DNA from: Streptomyces sp. NBC_01689
Lineage (GTDB): Bacteria > Actinomycetota > Actinomycetes > Streptomycetales > Streptomycetaceae
Reading direction: 5' to 3'
Assembly: GCF_036250675.1 (NCBI RefSeq)
Contig: NZ_CP109592.1
Coordinates: 4,092,001 to 4,156,000 of the forward strand
Length of the DNA stretch: 64,000 nt
Part shown: positions 17,122-27,500 of the stretch, piece after piece
Layout: every line of letters starts with the position of its first letter
Position numbering within the stretch: the stretch's first letter is position 1
Translations under genes and position numbers: made by a program
Notes under the pieces: model-generated
Told to the model about the DNA's origin: nothing
What the model saw: only the letters and a program-made list of their open reading frames with translations
Databases searched by the model: none

Positions 17122-17454
17122 GATTGCTCCTAGATGAGGGGTTTTGTTTGTTGTGCCCCTTGGGGGCTGCGACCCGGATGCTTCACGGTGAGGAAACCCT
17201 GGCGCTCATCCGGTGCCGACCGCACTCATTTGATCATCCGACTCCTCCGCCCATATGTCCAGAGGGCCTCACACCTGAGCGGAGTGAGCATCGCCACGTG
17301 TACCCGCGCTTCTTTGCGTCCATGTGGGGTTCAGCTGAAGGATTTTTTGCCGGGGAGCCGTGACGTGTCAGATGCGTGAGAAGATGGCGGTTCTTGACCG
17401 GTCGGCGGGGCGTACTGATACGTAACTTACGGTTCCGTAGGTACGATTCACCGT
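17122..17454. other. Intergenic control region between pckG and the hemolysin III gene
   Basis: About 330 bp that holds two divergent promoters. On the pckG side are the small leader hairpin and the inverted repeat described with that gene. On the right side is a promoter/operator listed separately. No gene is supported. Confidence 0.6.
17394..17442 (+). promoter_or_regulatory. Promoter with overlapping palindromic operator (hemolysin III gene)
   Basis: TTGACC (17394-17399) is followed after 16 bp by TGATAC (17416-17421). Immediately downstream is ACTTACGGTTCCGTAGGT (17425-17442), an inverted repeat with a TACGG-TT-CCGTA core that would cover the transcription start. The layout suggests repression by a TetR-type dimer. 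No such regulator is next to it; the TetR gene at 20 kb is tied to the MFS gene. Confidence 0.5.
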
Positions 17455-18180
17455 ATGACTGCGCCCGTCCCCGACGCGCCCACGGACTCGCCGGCCACAG
17501 GCCACGGTCCTCTGACGCCCTCCTCGTCGCAGCCGGAATCACATCCGGTCAAGCCCAAGCTCCGCGGCTGGCTGCACCTCGGCATGTTCCCGGCCGTGCT
17601 GATCTCCGGCCTCGTACTCACCGCCCTCGCGAGCTCGACCCGCGGCCGCATCGCCTGCGGGATCTTCGTCCTGACCGCCTGCCTGCTCTTCGGGGTCAGC
17701 GCGCTCTACCACCGGGGCGACTGGAGCCCGCGGATGGACGGCGTGCTGCGCAGACTCGACCACGCCAACATCTTCCTGATCATCGCGGGCACCTACACGC
17801 CGCTGACGATGCTGCTGCTCCCGGAGGCCAAGGGGCAGTGGCTCCTGTGGGGCATCTGGGGCGCCGCGGCGGCTGGCATCGTCTTCCGGGTGTTCTGGGT
17901 CGGCGCCCCACGCTGGCTCTACACCCCCTGCTACATCGCGATGGGCTGGGCCGCCGTCTTCTTCCTCCCGGACTTCATGCGCACGGGCGGGATCGCCGTC
18001 CTCGTCCTGGTGATCGTCGGGGGCCTGCTCTACAGCGCGGGCGGGGTGATCTACGGGATCAAGCGCCCGAACCCCTCCCCCCGCTGGTTCGGCTTCCACG
18101 AGGTCTTCCACTCCCTCACCCTCGCGGCGTTCGTCGTGCACTACGTGGGCATCTCGCTGGTGGCCTACCAGCACGGCTGA
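17455..18180 (+). CDS. Hemolysin III family (PAQR-like) membrane protein
   Basis: A 241-aa protein with a charged, proline-rich N-terminus of about 35 residues and then seven predicted membrane helices. Family motifs are SALYHRGDWSP, LDHANIFLIIAGTYTPLTM and FHEVFHSLTLAAFVVHYVG, which contain the Ser, His and Asp residues that bind zinc in PAQR/ceramidase-fold proteins. Bacterial members are annotated as channel proteins or hemolysin III; the enzyme activity is unproven. There is no clear ribosome site before the ATG. It is transcribed alone between its operator-containing promoter and a strong terminator. Confidence 0.92.
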   Translation: MTAPVPDAPTDSPATGHGPLTPSSSQPESHPVKPKLRGWLHLGMFPAVLISGLVLTALASSTRGRIACGIFVLTACLLFGVSALYHRGDWSPRMDGVLRRLDHANIFLIIAGTYTPLTMLLLPEAKGQWLLWGIWGAAAAGIVFRVFWVGAPRWLYTPCYIAMGWAAVFFLPDFMRTGGIAVLVLVIVGGLLYSAGGVIYGIKRPNPSPRWFGFHEVFHSLTLAAFVVHYVGISLVAYQHG

Positions 18181-18223
18181 CCCACCGGCCGGCCCGTTCC
18201 CGGCACCCCTTTCCGGCCACCTC

Positions 18224-18251
18224 AGGGCCGCGGCTCACCAGCCGCGGCCCT
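18224..18251 (+). terminator. Terminator of the hemolysin III gene
   Basis: A perfect 12-bp stem (18224-18235 with 18240-18251) with a CACC loop, followed by TTG, 43 bp past the stop codon. Confidence 0.75.
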
Positions 18252-18438
18252 TTGTCGTGCCCGGAACACCGGACACCGCGCCACCACGCCACGCCTGAAC
18301 ACCTGGGCGGGGCACCCCGACCCGCCCCCCGGCGCCCACTCCACCGGCCCCCACTCCACCCCAGAGGCCCCCAGAGGCCCCCGAAAGACCCCTAAGACCC
18401 CCATCACCCCTCCCGAACGTCATGACAGACAACCCCCA

Positions 18439-18471
18439 TTGACACTAGCCATCTTTTGAGAGTTACTTTCA
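18439..18471 (+). promoter_or_regulatory. Promoter and TetR-type operator of the MFS-tetR operon
   Basis: TTGACA (18439-18444) and a TTACTT/TACTTT -10 region at 18463-18469 are 18-19 bp apart. The imperfect palindrome TGAGAGT-T-ACTTTCA (18457-18471, one mismatch) overlaps the -10. The ATG lies about 7 nt after the -10, so the mRNA should be leaderless. The downstream TetR regulator is the obvious candidate repressor. Confidence 0.6.
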
Positions 18472-18475
18472 TTTC

Positions 18476-20044
18476 ATGGTGACTCTCGCTCAGAAGGACG
18501 CCGTGGGGCACGACCCCCGCCGCTGGTGGGCCCTGGGGGCTCTGGTCGCGAGCATGCTCGTACTCGGCTTCGACCTGACGATCCTCAACGTGGCGCTGCC
18601 GACGATGGCCCGCGACCTGGGGGCGAGCACGGGCGAACAGCAGTGGATGGCGGACGCCTACGTCGTGGTCTTCGCCGCGCTGATGCTGCCGGCGGGCCTG
18701 CTCGGCGACCGCTTCGGGCGACGCCGGATGCTCATCACCGGCCTCGGCGTCTTCCTGGCGGGCTCCCTGGTGGGCGCGCTGGCCGACGACGTCACGCCGC
18801 TGATCGCCGCCCGCGCGCTGATGGGCGTCGGCGGCGCGCTGGTGATGCCGCTCGCGATGGCCGTCCTGCCGTCCCTGTTCGGACCCGAGGAACGCACCAA
18901 GGCCGTCGGCGCGGTCTCCGCCGCCTCCGCGCTGGGCCTGCCGCTCGGCCCGATCATCGGCGGCTGGCTGCTCGACCACTTCTGGTGGGGCTCGGTCTTC
19001 CTGGTCAACGTGCCCATGGCCGCGATCGGCATCGCCGCCTGCGTCTTCCTGCTCCCCGAGACCCGCGACCCGGCCTCGCCGAGGGTCGACATCTTCTCCA
19101 CGGCGCTCACCGCGGCCGGCCTCAGCCTTCTCATCTACGCGATCATCGAGGCCCCGGAGCGCGGCTGGGGCGATCCGCTGATCCTCGGCCTCTTCGCCGC
19201 CTCCCTCGCCCTGATCACGATGCTCGTCGTCCGCGAGCGCCGCAGTCCCCGCCCGATGCTCGATCTCTCCCTGCTCGCCCGGCGCGGCTTCCTGCTCAAC
19301 ACGCTCGCGGCGACCCTCGTGATGTTCGTGCTGTCCGGGCTGATGTTCGTGCTGCCGCAGTATCTGCAGGCGGTGCTCGGACACGACGCGCTCGCCACCG
19401 GGGTGCGGATGCTGCCGATGATGGGCGGACTGCTGATCGCCTCACGGGGCGCCCAGCCGCTGCTGGCCAGGTTCGGGGCGAGGGCCGTGATCAGCGGGGG
19501 CCTGGTCACCCTCGCCTTCGCCGCGATCCTCGGGAGCCGCACGACCGTCGGCGACGGCTACGGCTTCACCGCCCTGTGGCTGTCGGTCGCCGGACTCGGC
19601 TTCGGCTTCGCCGTCGTGCCCGCGATGTCCGCCGCCCTCGGCGCCCTGCCCCGCGACCGGGCGGGCAGCGGCTCGGGGCTCCTCATGACCGTGCGCCAGG
19701 TGGGCAGCGCCGTGGGCATCGCGCTGCTCGGCTCCCTGCTGGCGAGCACCTACGCCGACCGGCTCGACACCTCCGGTCTGCCGTCCGCCGCCGCGCACAC
19801 CGCGACGGACTCGGTGGTCGGCGCCCATGTGGTGGCGGCCCGGCTCGGCGACCACGCGCTCGCCGCCTCCGCCGACGCCTCCTATCTGCACGGCATGGAC
19901 CTGGTCCTGCTGGTCAGCGGTATCGCGGCACTCGTCACCGCGCTGCTCGCCGCGGCGCTGCTGTCGCACCCCGACCCGGTCCCCGGCCGTGCCCCCGAGG
20001 AGGAGACCGGCATGGCTGCGTCGCCCGCCGATGCCCGACAATGA
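18476..20044 (+). CDS. MFS transporter, DHA2 (14-helix drug efflux) family
   Basis: A 522-aa protein with the EmrB/QacA pattern of 14 membrane helices. It has LGFDLTILNVALPTMARDLG in helix 1, the motif A-type loop GLLGDRFGRRRMLI (residues about 75-88) and the helix-5 antiporter motif ALGLPLGPIIGGWLL (motif C). It probably exports a drug or natural product by proton antiport. It has no Shine-Dalgarno sequence and appears leaderless. Its stop overlaps the tetR start as ATGA, so regulator and pump form one autoregulated operon. The substrate is unknown. Confidence 0.93.
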   Translation: MVTLAQKDAVGHDPRRWWALGALVASMLVLGFDLTILNVALPTMARDLGASTGEQQWMADAYVVVFAALMLPAGLLGDRFGRRRMLITGLGVFLAGSLVGALADDVTPLIAARALMGVGGALVMPLAMAVLPSLFGPEERTKAVGAVSAASALGLPLGPIIGGWLLDHFWWGSVFLVNVPMAAIGIAACVFLLPETRDPASPRVDIFSTALTAAGLSLLIYAIIEAPERGWGDPLILGLFAASLALITMLVVRERRSPRPMLDLSLLARRGFLLNTLAATLVMFVLSGLMFVLPQYLQAVLGHDALATGVRMLPMMGGLLIASRGAQPLLARFGARAVISGGLVTLAFAAILGSRTTVGDGYGFTALWLSVAGLGFGFAVVPAMSAALGALPRDRAGSGSGLLMTVRQVGSAVGIALLGSLLASTYADRLDTSGLPSAAAHTATDSVVGAHVVAARLGDHALAASADASYLHGMDLVLLVSGIAALVTALLAAALLSHPDPVPGRAPEEETGMAASPADARQ

Positions 20045-20685
20045 GCGTCATGGCCGCCACCGCACACAGTTCCCCGACCGCCCCGGGCCCCCAGCCGGGG
20101 CTCCGGGAGCGGAAGAAGATGAAGACCAGGATCGCGATCCGCGAAGCGACGTACCGGCTGATCCGGGAGCAGGGGTACGACGCGACGACCGTAGAGCAGA
20201 TCGCGGAGGCGGCCGAGGTCTCCCCGTCCACGGTCTTTCGCTACTTCCCGGCCAAGGAGGACATCGTCCTCACGGACGAGTACGACGCGCTCCTCGAGGA
20301 GGAACTGCGGGCCCGGCCCCTCGACGAGCCGTGGTTCGACTCCCTTCGCCACGTGCTGACGAAGGCCATCGGCCTCGGGACCGCCGAGGAGCCCGAGGTG
20401 ACCCGGTTGCGGACCCGGTTGATGGTCGAGATCCCCGCGGTCCGCTCCCGGATGATGGAGAGCATGTCCGTCACGGGCCGCCTGCTGTGCCGGGCGATCG
20501 GCGAACGCGTCGGCCGGGACCCCGACAGCCTCGAAGTGCGCGTCTTCGCGATGTCGCTGATCGGTGGCCTGCTGGAGACCTCGCTGTACTGGGCCGAGGG
20601 CGGCCACCAGGAGGACTTCGCCGAGGTCGTCGAGCGGGCGGTGGACGTCCTGGAGCACGGCCTGCCGGTGGCGAAGCGCTCATGA
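20041..20685 (+). CDS. TetR family transcriptional regulator
   Basis: A 214-aa protein. The helix-turn-helix domain is at residues about 20-68 (RIAIREATYRLIREQGYDATTVEQIAEAAEVSPSTVFRYFPAKEDIV). The C-terminal helical domain would bind the ligand. It overlaps the MFS stop by 4 bp (ATGA) and probably represses the operon through the palindrome at 18457-18471, released by a substrate of the pump. A second in-frame ATG at 20050 is also possible. Confidence 0.93.
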   Translation: MSVMAATAHSSPTAPGPQPGLRERKKMKTRIAIREATYRLIREQGYDATTVEQIAEAAEVSPSTVFRYFPAKEDIVLTDEYDALLEEELRARPLDEPWFDSLRHVLTKAIGLGTAEEPEVTRLRTRLMVEIPAVRSRMMESMSVTGRLLCRAIGERVGRDPDSLEVRVFAMSLIGGLLETSLYWAEGGHQEDFAEVVERAVDVLEHGLPVAKRS

Positions 20686-20697
20686 CATCCTGACCGG

Positions 20698-21432
20698 GTG
20701 AACGGACCGGAGATCCTCGTCGCCTTCGCCCCGGAGCTGGGCCTGTTCGTCCCGCACTCCCGACGCTCGGGCGCCACCGCCGTCACCACCGACGGCTCCT
20801 CGACCCTCGGTCATGTCGTCGAGTCGCTCGGTGTCCCGCTGACCGAGGTCGGCGCCCTGGTCGTGGACGGCCGGGAGGTCCCGGTCGCGCACGTCCCGAC
20901 CGCCGGCGAGTCGGTGCGGGTACGGCCGGTCGAGCGCCCCCAGCAGGTCCCCGGCGCCCCGCTCCGCTTCCTCCTCGACGTCCACCTCGGCACCCTCGCC
21001 CGCCGGCTGCGCCTCCTCGGCGTCGACACGGCGTACGAGTCCACCGACATCGGCGACCCGGCCCTCGCCGGCCGCTCCGCGGCCGAGCGGCGCGTGATGC
21101 TCAGCCGCGACCGGGGGCTGCTGCGCCGCCGCGAGCTGTGGGCCGGCGCGTACGTCTACAGCACCCGGCCCGACGACCAACTCCGGGACATCCTCGGCCG
21201 GTTCACCCCCGAGCTGCGGCCCTGGACACGCTGCACCGCCTGCAACGGTCTGCTCCGTGAGGCCGCCAAGGAACAGGTCTCCGCCCAGTTGCAAGGCGGC
21301 ACCGAGCGGTCCTACGACGTGTTCGCGCAGTGCCGGGAGTGCGGGCGCGCCTACTGGCGGGGCGCCCACCACGAGAACCTGGAGGCCATCGTGGGGCGCG
21401 CCCTCGCCGAGTTCGGACAGGTCGGGAGCTGA
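20698..21432 (+). CDS. Ubiquitin-like/Mut7-C domain protein with zinc ribbon
   Basis: A 244-aa protein, GTG start, 12 bp after tetR. Residues 1-82 fold as a ubiquitin-like beta-grasp domain (LGHVVESLGVPLTEVGALVVDGREV). Residues 88-170 are a Mut7-C PIN-like RNase domain with Asp94 in RFLLDVHLGTLARRLRLLG and the MLSRDRGLLRR segment (Asp138). Residues 175-225 hold a zinc ribbon with Cys179, Cys182, Cys212 and Cys215. Mut7-C domains are predicted RNases, and some bacterial versions carry this N-terminal domain. The true role is unknown. RNA processing linked to sulfur-carrier-like proteins has been proposed only on genomic grounds. Confidence 0.88.
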   Translation: MNGPEILVAFAPELGLFVPHSRRSGATAVTTDGSSTLGHVVESLGVPLTEVGALVVDGREVPVAHVPTAGESVRVRPVERPQQVPGAPLRFLLDVHLGTLARRLRLLGVDTAYESTDIGDPALAGRSAAERRVMLSRDRGLLRRRELWAGAYVYSTRPDDQLRDILGRFTPELRPWTRCTACNGLLREAAKEQVSAQLQGGTERSYDVFAQCRECGRAYWRGAHHENLEAIVGRALAEFGQVGS

Positions 21433-21442
21433 AGGAGGCCCC

Positions 21443-23467
21443 TCAGCCGCCCAGAGCCGTCCGCAGACGGCCCGGATCGGTCGTCGGGGCGTCACAGGTG
21501 AAGTTGCGGCAGACGTACGCGGCGGGTTCCCCGTCCACCAGCGGACGGTCCGCGAGCAGCGGCAGTTCGTCGCTGCCCGCATCGCCCACGGCGACGACCG
21601 CGCCCGGCGCGGTCCCCAGCAGCGCCGTCCGGTGCAGCGTCCCCGTCATGGAGTGGTCCGCCGGACCCACCACGGCCACCTCGCGCGGCCCGTCGAGCAG
21701 CGCCTCCGCGACCGCCAGCCCCCAGCCGACGAAGCGCGGAGCGCGCGGCCCGAGCGCCTTCACGACCCCCAACGCCCGCTCGGCGGCGGCCCGGTGAGGT
21801 TCCGAACCGGTGTGCGCGGCGTACGACAGCAGCGCACCGGCCGCCGCGTTCCAGCCGGAGGGCGTGGCGTTGTCCGTCGGGTCCTGGGGGCGGCGGATGA
21901 GCTGCTCCGCGTCGGACGCGGTGTCGTACAGGGCGCCCGACTCCGGGTCGGTGAACTGCGCGAGCACATGGTCGAGGAGGAACCCGGCGAACTCCAGCCA
22001 GACGCCCTCACCGGTCACGGAGGCCAGCGCGAGGAACCCCTCGGCGACGTCCGCGTAGTCCTCCAGCACCCCCGCGTTCGCGCCGGCCCGGCCGTCCCGG
22101 CTGGTACGGGTCAGCCGTGCCCGGTCGTCCATGTGCAGCCGGACGAGGAGGTCGGCGGCGCCGATCGCGGCCTCCACCAGGTCGGGGCGGTCGAAGTACG
22201 CGCCGGTCTCCGCGAGCGCGGCGACGGCCAGCCCGTTCCAGGCGGCGACGACCTTGTCGTCCCGGCCGGGCGCCGGACGCTCCGACCGGGCGGCCAGCAG
22301 CAGGCGGCGCGCGGCGGCCATCTTCTCCCCGTCGAACACGCCCTCCTGTTGCGGGAGTTGCAGCACCGAGGAACCCTCCTCGAAGGTGCCTTCCTCGGTC
22401 ACCCCGAAGTAGCGGGCGGCGAGTCCGGCGTCGTCCCCCAGGAACTCGCGCAGTTGCGCGGGTGTCCACACGTAGTACGCGCCCTCGACGTGCCGGCCGC
22501 TCCCGTCGTCGCTGTCGGCGTCCAGCGCGGAGGCGAAACCCCCCTCGGCGGTGCGCAGTTCACGGACCATGAAGTCGGCGGTCTCCAGCGCGACACGACG
22601 GGCGAGCTCGGAGCCGGTGGCCCGCCACAGGTGCGCGTAGACGCGGCAGAGCAGCGCGTTGTCGTACAGCATCTTCTCGAAGTGCGGCACCACCCATTCG
22701 CGGTCGACCGAGTACCGGGCGAACCCTCCGCCGAGCTGGTCGTAGATCCCGCCACGCGCCATCCGCTCGCAGGTGTCCCGCGCCATCTGGAGGGCGCCTT
22801 CGGAGCCGGTGCGGGCATGGTGGCGGAGCAGGAACTCGACGACCATGGACGGCGGGAACTTGGGCGCCCCGCCGAAGCCGCCGCGGGTGGCGTCGTACTC
22901 CCGGGTGAGACCGAGCAGCGCCCCGGCGAGCTCCTCCTCACCGGGCACCCGGTCGTCCCCGAAGCCCATCTCGCGTCCGGCGAGGTCCCGCGCGATCTTC
23001 TCCGCGACCTCGGCGACCTCGTCGCGCCGCTCGCTCCAGGCGCCGTGCACACCCTCCAGGATCTGCCGGAAGCCGGGCATGCCGTGGCGGGGGGCTGGCG
23101 GGAAGTAGGTCCCGAAGTAGAAGGGTTCGGCCTCGGGCGTCAGGAACACGGTCATGGGCCAGCCGCCCTGGCCGGTGGCCGCCTGCACGGCCTCCATGTA
23201 GACCGCGTCGACGTCCGGGCGTTCCTCGCGGTCCACCTTGATGCTCACGAAGTGCTCGTTCAGGTACGCGGCCGTCGCCTCGTCCTCGAAGGACTCGTGC
23301 GCCATGACGTGACACCAGTGGCACGCCGAGTAGCCCACCGACAGCAGAACGGGTACGTCACGACGTCGCGCCTCCTCGAAAGCCTCCGGCTCCCAGGGCC
23401 ACCAGTGGACCGGATTGTCCGCGTGCTGCAGCAGATACGGCGAGGTCACACCAGCCAACCGGTTCAT
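21443..23467 (-). CDS. Thioredoxin-fold/DUF255 protein (YyaL or SSP411 family)
   Basis: A 674-aa protein. Residues 1-165 are a DUF255 thioredoxin-like domain with the [16 protein letters not shown] signature and the CHWCH motif (Cys49, Cys52) in [20 protein letters not shown]. The remainder is an (alpha/alpha)6 barrel like N-acylglucosamine epimerase or glycoside hydrolases ([46 protein letters not shown]). Homologues occur from bacteria to mammals (spermatogenesis-associated protein 20). The biochemical function is unsettled. I chose ATG at 23467, where homology begins, rather than the upstream codon. It converges with the Mut7-C gene, 10 bp apart. Confidence 0.93.
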   Translation of the reverse strand: MNRLAGVTSPYLLQHADNPVHWWPWEPEAFEEARRRDVPVLLSVGYSACHWCHVMAHESFEDEATAAYLNEHFVSIKVDREERPDVDAVYMEAVQAATGQGGWPMTVFLTPEAEPFYFGTYFPPAPRHGMPGFRQILEGVHGAWSERRDEVAEVAEKIARDLAGREMGFGDDRVPGEEELAGALLGLTREYDATRGGFGGAPKFPPSMVVEFLLRHHARTGSEGALQMARDTCERMARGGIYDQLGGGFARYSVDREWVVPHFEKMLYDNALLCRVYAHLWRATGSELARRVALETADFMVRELRTAEGGFASALDADSDDGSGRHVEGAYYVWTPAQLREFLGDDAGLAARYFGVTEEGTFEEGSSVLQLPQQEGVFDGEKMAAARRLLLAARSERPAPGRDDKVVAAWNGLAVAALAETGAYFDRPDLVEAAIGAADLLVRLHMDDRARLTRTSRDGRAGANAGVLEDYADVAEGFLALASVTGEGVWLEFAGFLLDHVLAQFTDPESGALYDTASDAEQLIRRPQDPTDNATPSGWNAAAGALLSYAAHTGSEPHRAAAERALGVVKALGPRAPRFVGWGLAVAEALLDGPREVAVVGPADHSMTGTLHRTALLGTAPGAVVAVGDAGSDELPLLADRPLVDGEPAAYVCRNFTCDAPTTDPGRLRTALGG

Positions 23468-23664
23468 ACGGCCCAGCCTCTCACAACGCCCGGCGCGGCC
23501 GGTGAAACCCTGACGAGCCGGGCCCGCCCGGCCGCATCGCACTGGTGCGCCCTCACGCGGCGGGCGACTCCAGCCCCTCCCGAGCCGGGCGACCCGGCAC
23601 CTCGGAACAGTAGGCTGGGCGCAGCAGAACCGGACCTGCCGAGGCTCCTCGAAGGAGGTACACG

Positions 23665-24231
23665 ATGACCGCCGAGATGGTGGCGCCCGCGTGGATGCAT
23701 TCGCAGATCAGCGCGGAGCAGTACGACTCCTGGTCCGAGGAGCAGTGCGCCGGCATCGAGATCGTGGACGGAATGGTCGTCGTGAGCCCGAGCGCCTCCA
23801 AGCGCCACAACCGGCTGGCCCGCATCCTGGCCAACGCCCTGGACACCGCCGCGGGCCCGGACTGGAACGCGGACACGGACTTCGACGTCCGCCTGCAGGA
23901 CGTGCCGCTCACCAACCGCCGGCCGGACGTGATCGTCTACCGGGCGGAGACCATCGACCTCACGCCCACCCGCCCCGAGCACGTGCTCCTGGTCGTCGAG
24001 GTCGTGTCGCCCGGTTCGGAGACAACCGACCGGGTCGTGAAGGTGGACCAGTACGCCAAGGCCGGCATCCCCTTCTACTGGCGGGTCGAGCAGGCCGCCA
24101 CCGGCGTTCCGATCGTCTACACCTCCATCCTCGACCCCGCCGACAGGACCTACAGGGACGGCGAGATGTTCACCGGAACGGTGCGGGCCACCGCACCTTT
24201 CCCCATCACGGTGGACCTTGGGCTCTTGTAG
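23665..24231 (+). CDS. Uma2 family endonuclease-fold protein
   Basis: A 188-aa DUF820/Uma2 protein with a strong GAAGGAGG ribosome site. The PD-(D/E)XK-like core is visible: [17 protein letters not shown] at the N-terminus, Asp88 in NRRPDVIVY, Glu112 in [20 protein letters not shown], Lys126 and Tyr130. Family members are predicted nucleases. They are numerous in Streptomyces and cyanobacteria, and their targets are unknown. It is a single gene followed by a highly folded GC-rich segment. Confidence 0.92.
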   Translation: MTAEMVAPAWMHSQISAEQYDSWSEEQCAGIEIVDGMVVVSPSASKRHNRLARILANALDTAAGPDWNADTDFDVRLQDVPLTNRRPDVIVYRAETIDLTPTRPEHVLLVVEVVSPGSETTDRVVKVDQYAKAGIPFYWRVEQAATGVPIVYTSILDPADRTYRDGEMFTGTVRATAPFPITVDLGLL

Positions 24232-24334
24232 GGCACCGAGAAGCAGCCCCGCCACCGACGCTTGACCGTCAGCGCCCGCAGCCTCGCCCCCTGCCCGGCC
24301 CGTTCGCGGGGACCGCACGGGCTCCGGCCCGCCG

Positions 24335-24405
24335 GGCCGCCCCGCGCCCATGGCGTGGGACCGGCGCGCGGCCATCGGCCGGGGGACGCCGGTCCCGGGG
24401 CGGCC
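24335..24405. terminator. Nested hairpins after the Uma2 gene
   Basis: Outer 10-bp arms (24335-24344 with 24396-24405) enclose a second 10-bp stem (24357-24366 with 24387-24396), which contains GGCC-ATC-GGCC. The arms share one base, so the two stems compete or stack. It lies 104 bp after the Uma2 stop and 114 bp before the NB-ARC gene, and is a terminator or a structured leader. Confidence 0.5.
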
Positions 24406-24518
24406 GCCGCGCCGGCGAAGCGGTGCTCCGCGGGGCGGTGATCGTCGCCCTCTCGCGCTCGCGCCGCCCACCAAGGACACTTGGCCACACTGGAGTTGGC
24501 GCCGGAGGGGGACGTGAC

Positions 24519-27500
24519 ATGCGGGACAGTCACCGGGCGGAGGCCGAACGGCTGCTGGCCCGGGCCGTCGAGGAAGAGGTACGGCGCTCGGGCGGGCGGA
24601 CGGACGGGGCCGTGCTCCTGTCACGGGCCCGCGCCGAGCTCGGCACCCTCGGCCAGGCCGCCACCGAGGAGTACGAGGCCTACACCCGCGCCCTCGACGC
24701 GGCGGACGCCGGCCGGCTCACGTTCGCACAGCGCTACGCCCGGGAGGGCGCCGGAACTCCGCTGCTGGTGGCGGCCGTTGCCGCCGTCGCGGCCTGCGCG
24801 GCGGACCTTGCGCTCGGCACCGGCGCGGGCACCGCGGTCGGCGCGGGAGCGACGGTCGCGGCGGCGGCCGCGGCGGCCACCGTGCTCAAGGTCACGGCCG
24901 CCCATCTGCCGGCCGCGAGCCATCGGGCCGACGCGCTGGGCCGCCCCGGCGGTCCCGAGCAGCTGCGTCTGCAGTGGCTGACCGCCCTGGAGGTCCGCGG
25001 CATCCGCCCCTTCCTCGACCAGCAGCGGGTGGTCAGCGCCTCCGCGGGCGCGAAACAGGGCGCGCCGCAGCTGCGCCGCACCGACAAGAGCGCCGCCGCG
25101 CGCCGCCGCAGCGTGCTGGAGCAGTCGTTCGGACAACTGCCCGAACCGGCCGGTCCCTTCGCGGGGCGCCGTACCGAGCTGACGCGGATCGCGCACTGGG
25201 TGCACGCGGCGCGCGCCGGCACGGAGTCGAAACCGACGGTGGTGGTCCTGCACGGCGCGCCCGGCTCCGGCCGCAGCACCCTCGCCGTCCGGGCCGCGCA
25301 CAGCCTCCGGGACCAGTTCCGCGGCGCGTGCGTGGTCGACCTGCGCGGCGACAGCGCCGACGAGGCGCCCCTGACCACCCGCGACGCCCTCCTGCATCTC
25401 CTCAACCGGCTCGGCGCCCCCCGCGAGCAGCTCCTCTTCCGTGAGCGCTCCTCACCCGACCAGCAGGTCAGGCGGCTCGCCGAGCTGTACCACCAGCATC
25501 TGACGGGTCTGCCGGTCACGATCGTGCTCGACGACGCCTCCGACGCCGAGCAGGTGCGCACCCTGGTCCCGGAGCGCTCCGAGAGCCTGGTCCTGGTCAC
25601 CGCCCGCACCGCGCTCGACCTGCCCGCCGACCTCCCGGCCCGGGTGCACCACCTCCCGGTCGACGCGCTCGACGCGGCGGGCGCCGAGGAACTGCTGAAC
25701 GCGGCGGCCCGGGACGCCTCGGACCCGTACGACGCGGAGGCCTCCGACCGGGTGCGGGAACTGTGCGGCGGGCTCCCGCTGGCCCTGCGCCTCGCGGGTT
25801 CCTCGCTCGGGCGGCGCACCGCGCGCCAACTCGCCACCGACCTCGGGGCGTACGGTCCCGTGGAACCGGTCGAGCGGGCGCTGTGGGTGCGCTACACCGA
25901 CCAGACCGACGCGGCCCGGCGGCTGCTGCGCCGTCTCGCGCTGGCGGGCCGGGCCTCGCTGGGCACCGCCGCGGCGGCCTCCCTGCTGGCGACGGACGAG
26001 CCGGACGCCACCCGGCATCTGACGGAACTGGCGCGGGCGGGGCTGATCGACCACGTCCGCGGCAGCCGCTACCGCCTGCACGACCTCGTCCGGGCCTTCG
26101 CCCAGGCGCGGCTGCTGGACGAGGAGGACCCGTCGGAGCGGACGGCGGCGCAGGAACGCCTGATCGTGAACTACGCGGAGCTGGCGGACTCGGTGATCCG
26201 GCTGGTCGACGGCAAGACCTCCACGCGGGCCGACCAGTTCGGCCCGCACGGCTTCACCTCCCTCGACGCGGCGCTGCGCTGGCTGGACGACGAGTCCAGC
26301 TTCATCACGGCGGCGCTGCGCCACGCGGAGGGCGTGGACCAGGCAGCCGTACTGCATCTGCTGGGTGCCCTGTGCGACTACTGCCTGCTGCGCGGCGACC
26401 TCTACCGCCTGGGCGAGATCAGCGAGCTGACGCAGGCGGTCGACCAGGGGCTGCTGGTCCGCTCGGTCCAGTGGCGCACCGGCATCGCGGCCCGTCAGCT
26501 CGGCGAACTGGACAAGGCCCACACGACCCTGTCGTCGGTGGTGAACCTGTACTTCGAGGCGCACCACGACGCCGGCGCGGCCCGCGCCCTGTGCTCGCTC
26601 GGCATCACCCTGCACCACCAGGGCAACCTCACGGAGGCCGCCGCCCGGCTCCAGGAGGCGATGGACCTGCAGATCTCGCCCGATCTCGCGGCGGACCGCG
26701 CCTGGACGATGCACGCGCTGGCGGCGGTCGAACGCGACCGCGGCCGGATCGCCACGTCACTGGCCCTGCTCACCGAGGCCCTCGTCCTGCACCGCGAGGG
26801 CGAGTCCGTGCACGGCGAGGCCTGGGCCCACTTCCAGCTCGGCCAGCTGGGCCTGCGCATGGGCGACGTACCGCGCGCGGAACGGGAGCTGCGCGAGGCT
26901 CTCGACCTGTACGGGCGTACCCGCGACGCCCGTGGCGAGGCGTGGGCGATGACGCAGCTGGCCCGTGCCCGTCTCGTCGACGGCGACCCGTCCACGGCGG
27001 TCACCGGGCTGCGCCAGGCGGCTTCCCGGCACCGGGAGAACGAGGACGCGCGCGGGGAGGCCTGGACGGTGTACTACCTGGGCCAGGCCCTGGAGGAGAC
27101 CGGCGATCTCGACCGGGCGGTCCGTGAACTGGAGCGCTCCCGCTCGATGTTCTCCCGGATGCGGGACGTATACGGGCTCGCGTGCGCGCGCCACCACTCG
27201 GCCCGGGTCACCCGCGACCAGCGTGCCGCGCAGACCGGTTCCCTGCGCAACTCGGGTTTCGCGCGCCAGCTGCTGGTGGACGCGCGGGCCGACTTCCAGC
27301 GCATCGGCGTGGCGCACGGCGAGGCGTGGACGTGCCTGGAACTCGCGGTGGTCGACGCCGGCAACGCCCGTACGCCCCAGGCCCTCGCGCTGTGCGACGA
27401 GGCGGCCGGCCTCTTCGCCTCGTACGGCGACCGGCGGGGCGAGGACTGGGCGAGGTTCCTGCGGTGCACCCTGCTGCCGTACGCGTCCGCGGGCGGCCTG

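Noticed and set aside
14590..17133. Plus-strand frame of 847 codons opposite pckG
   Set aside because: It mirrors pckG codons and has no family features; the minus-strand gene is a complete PEP carboxykinase.
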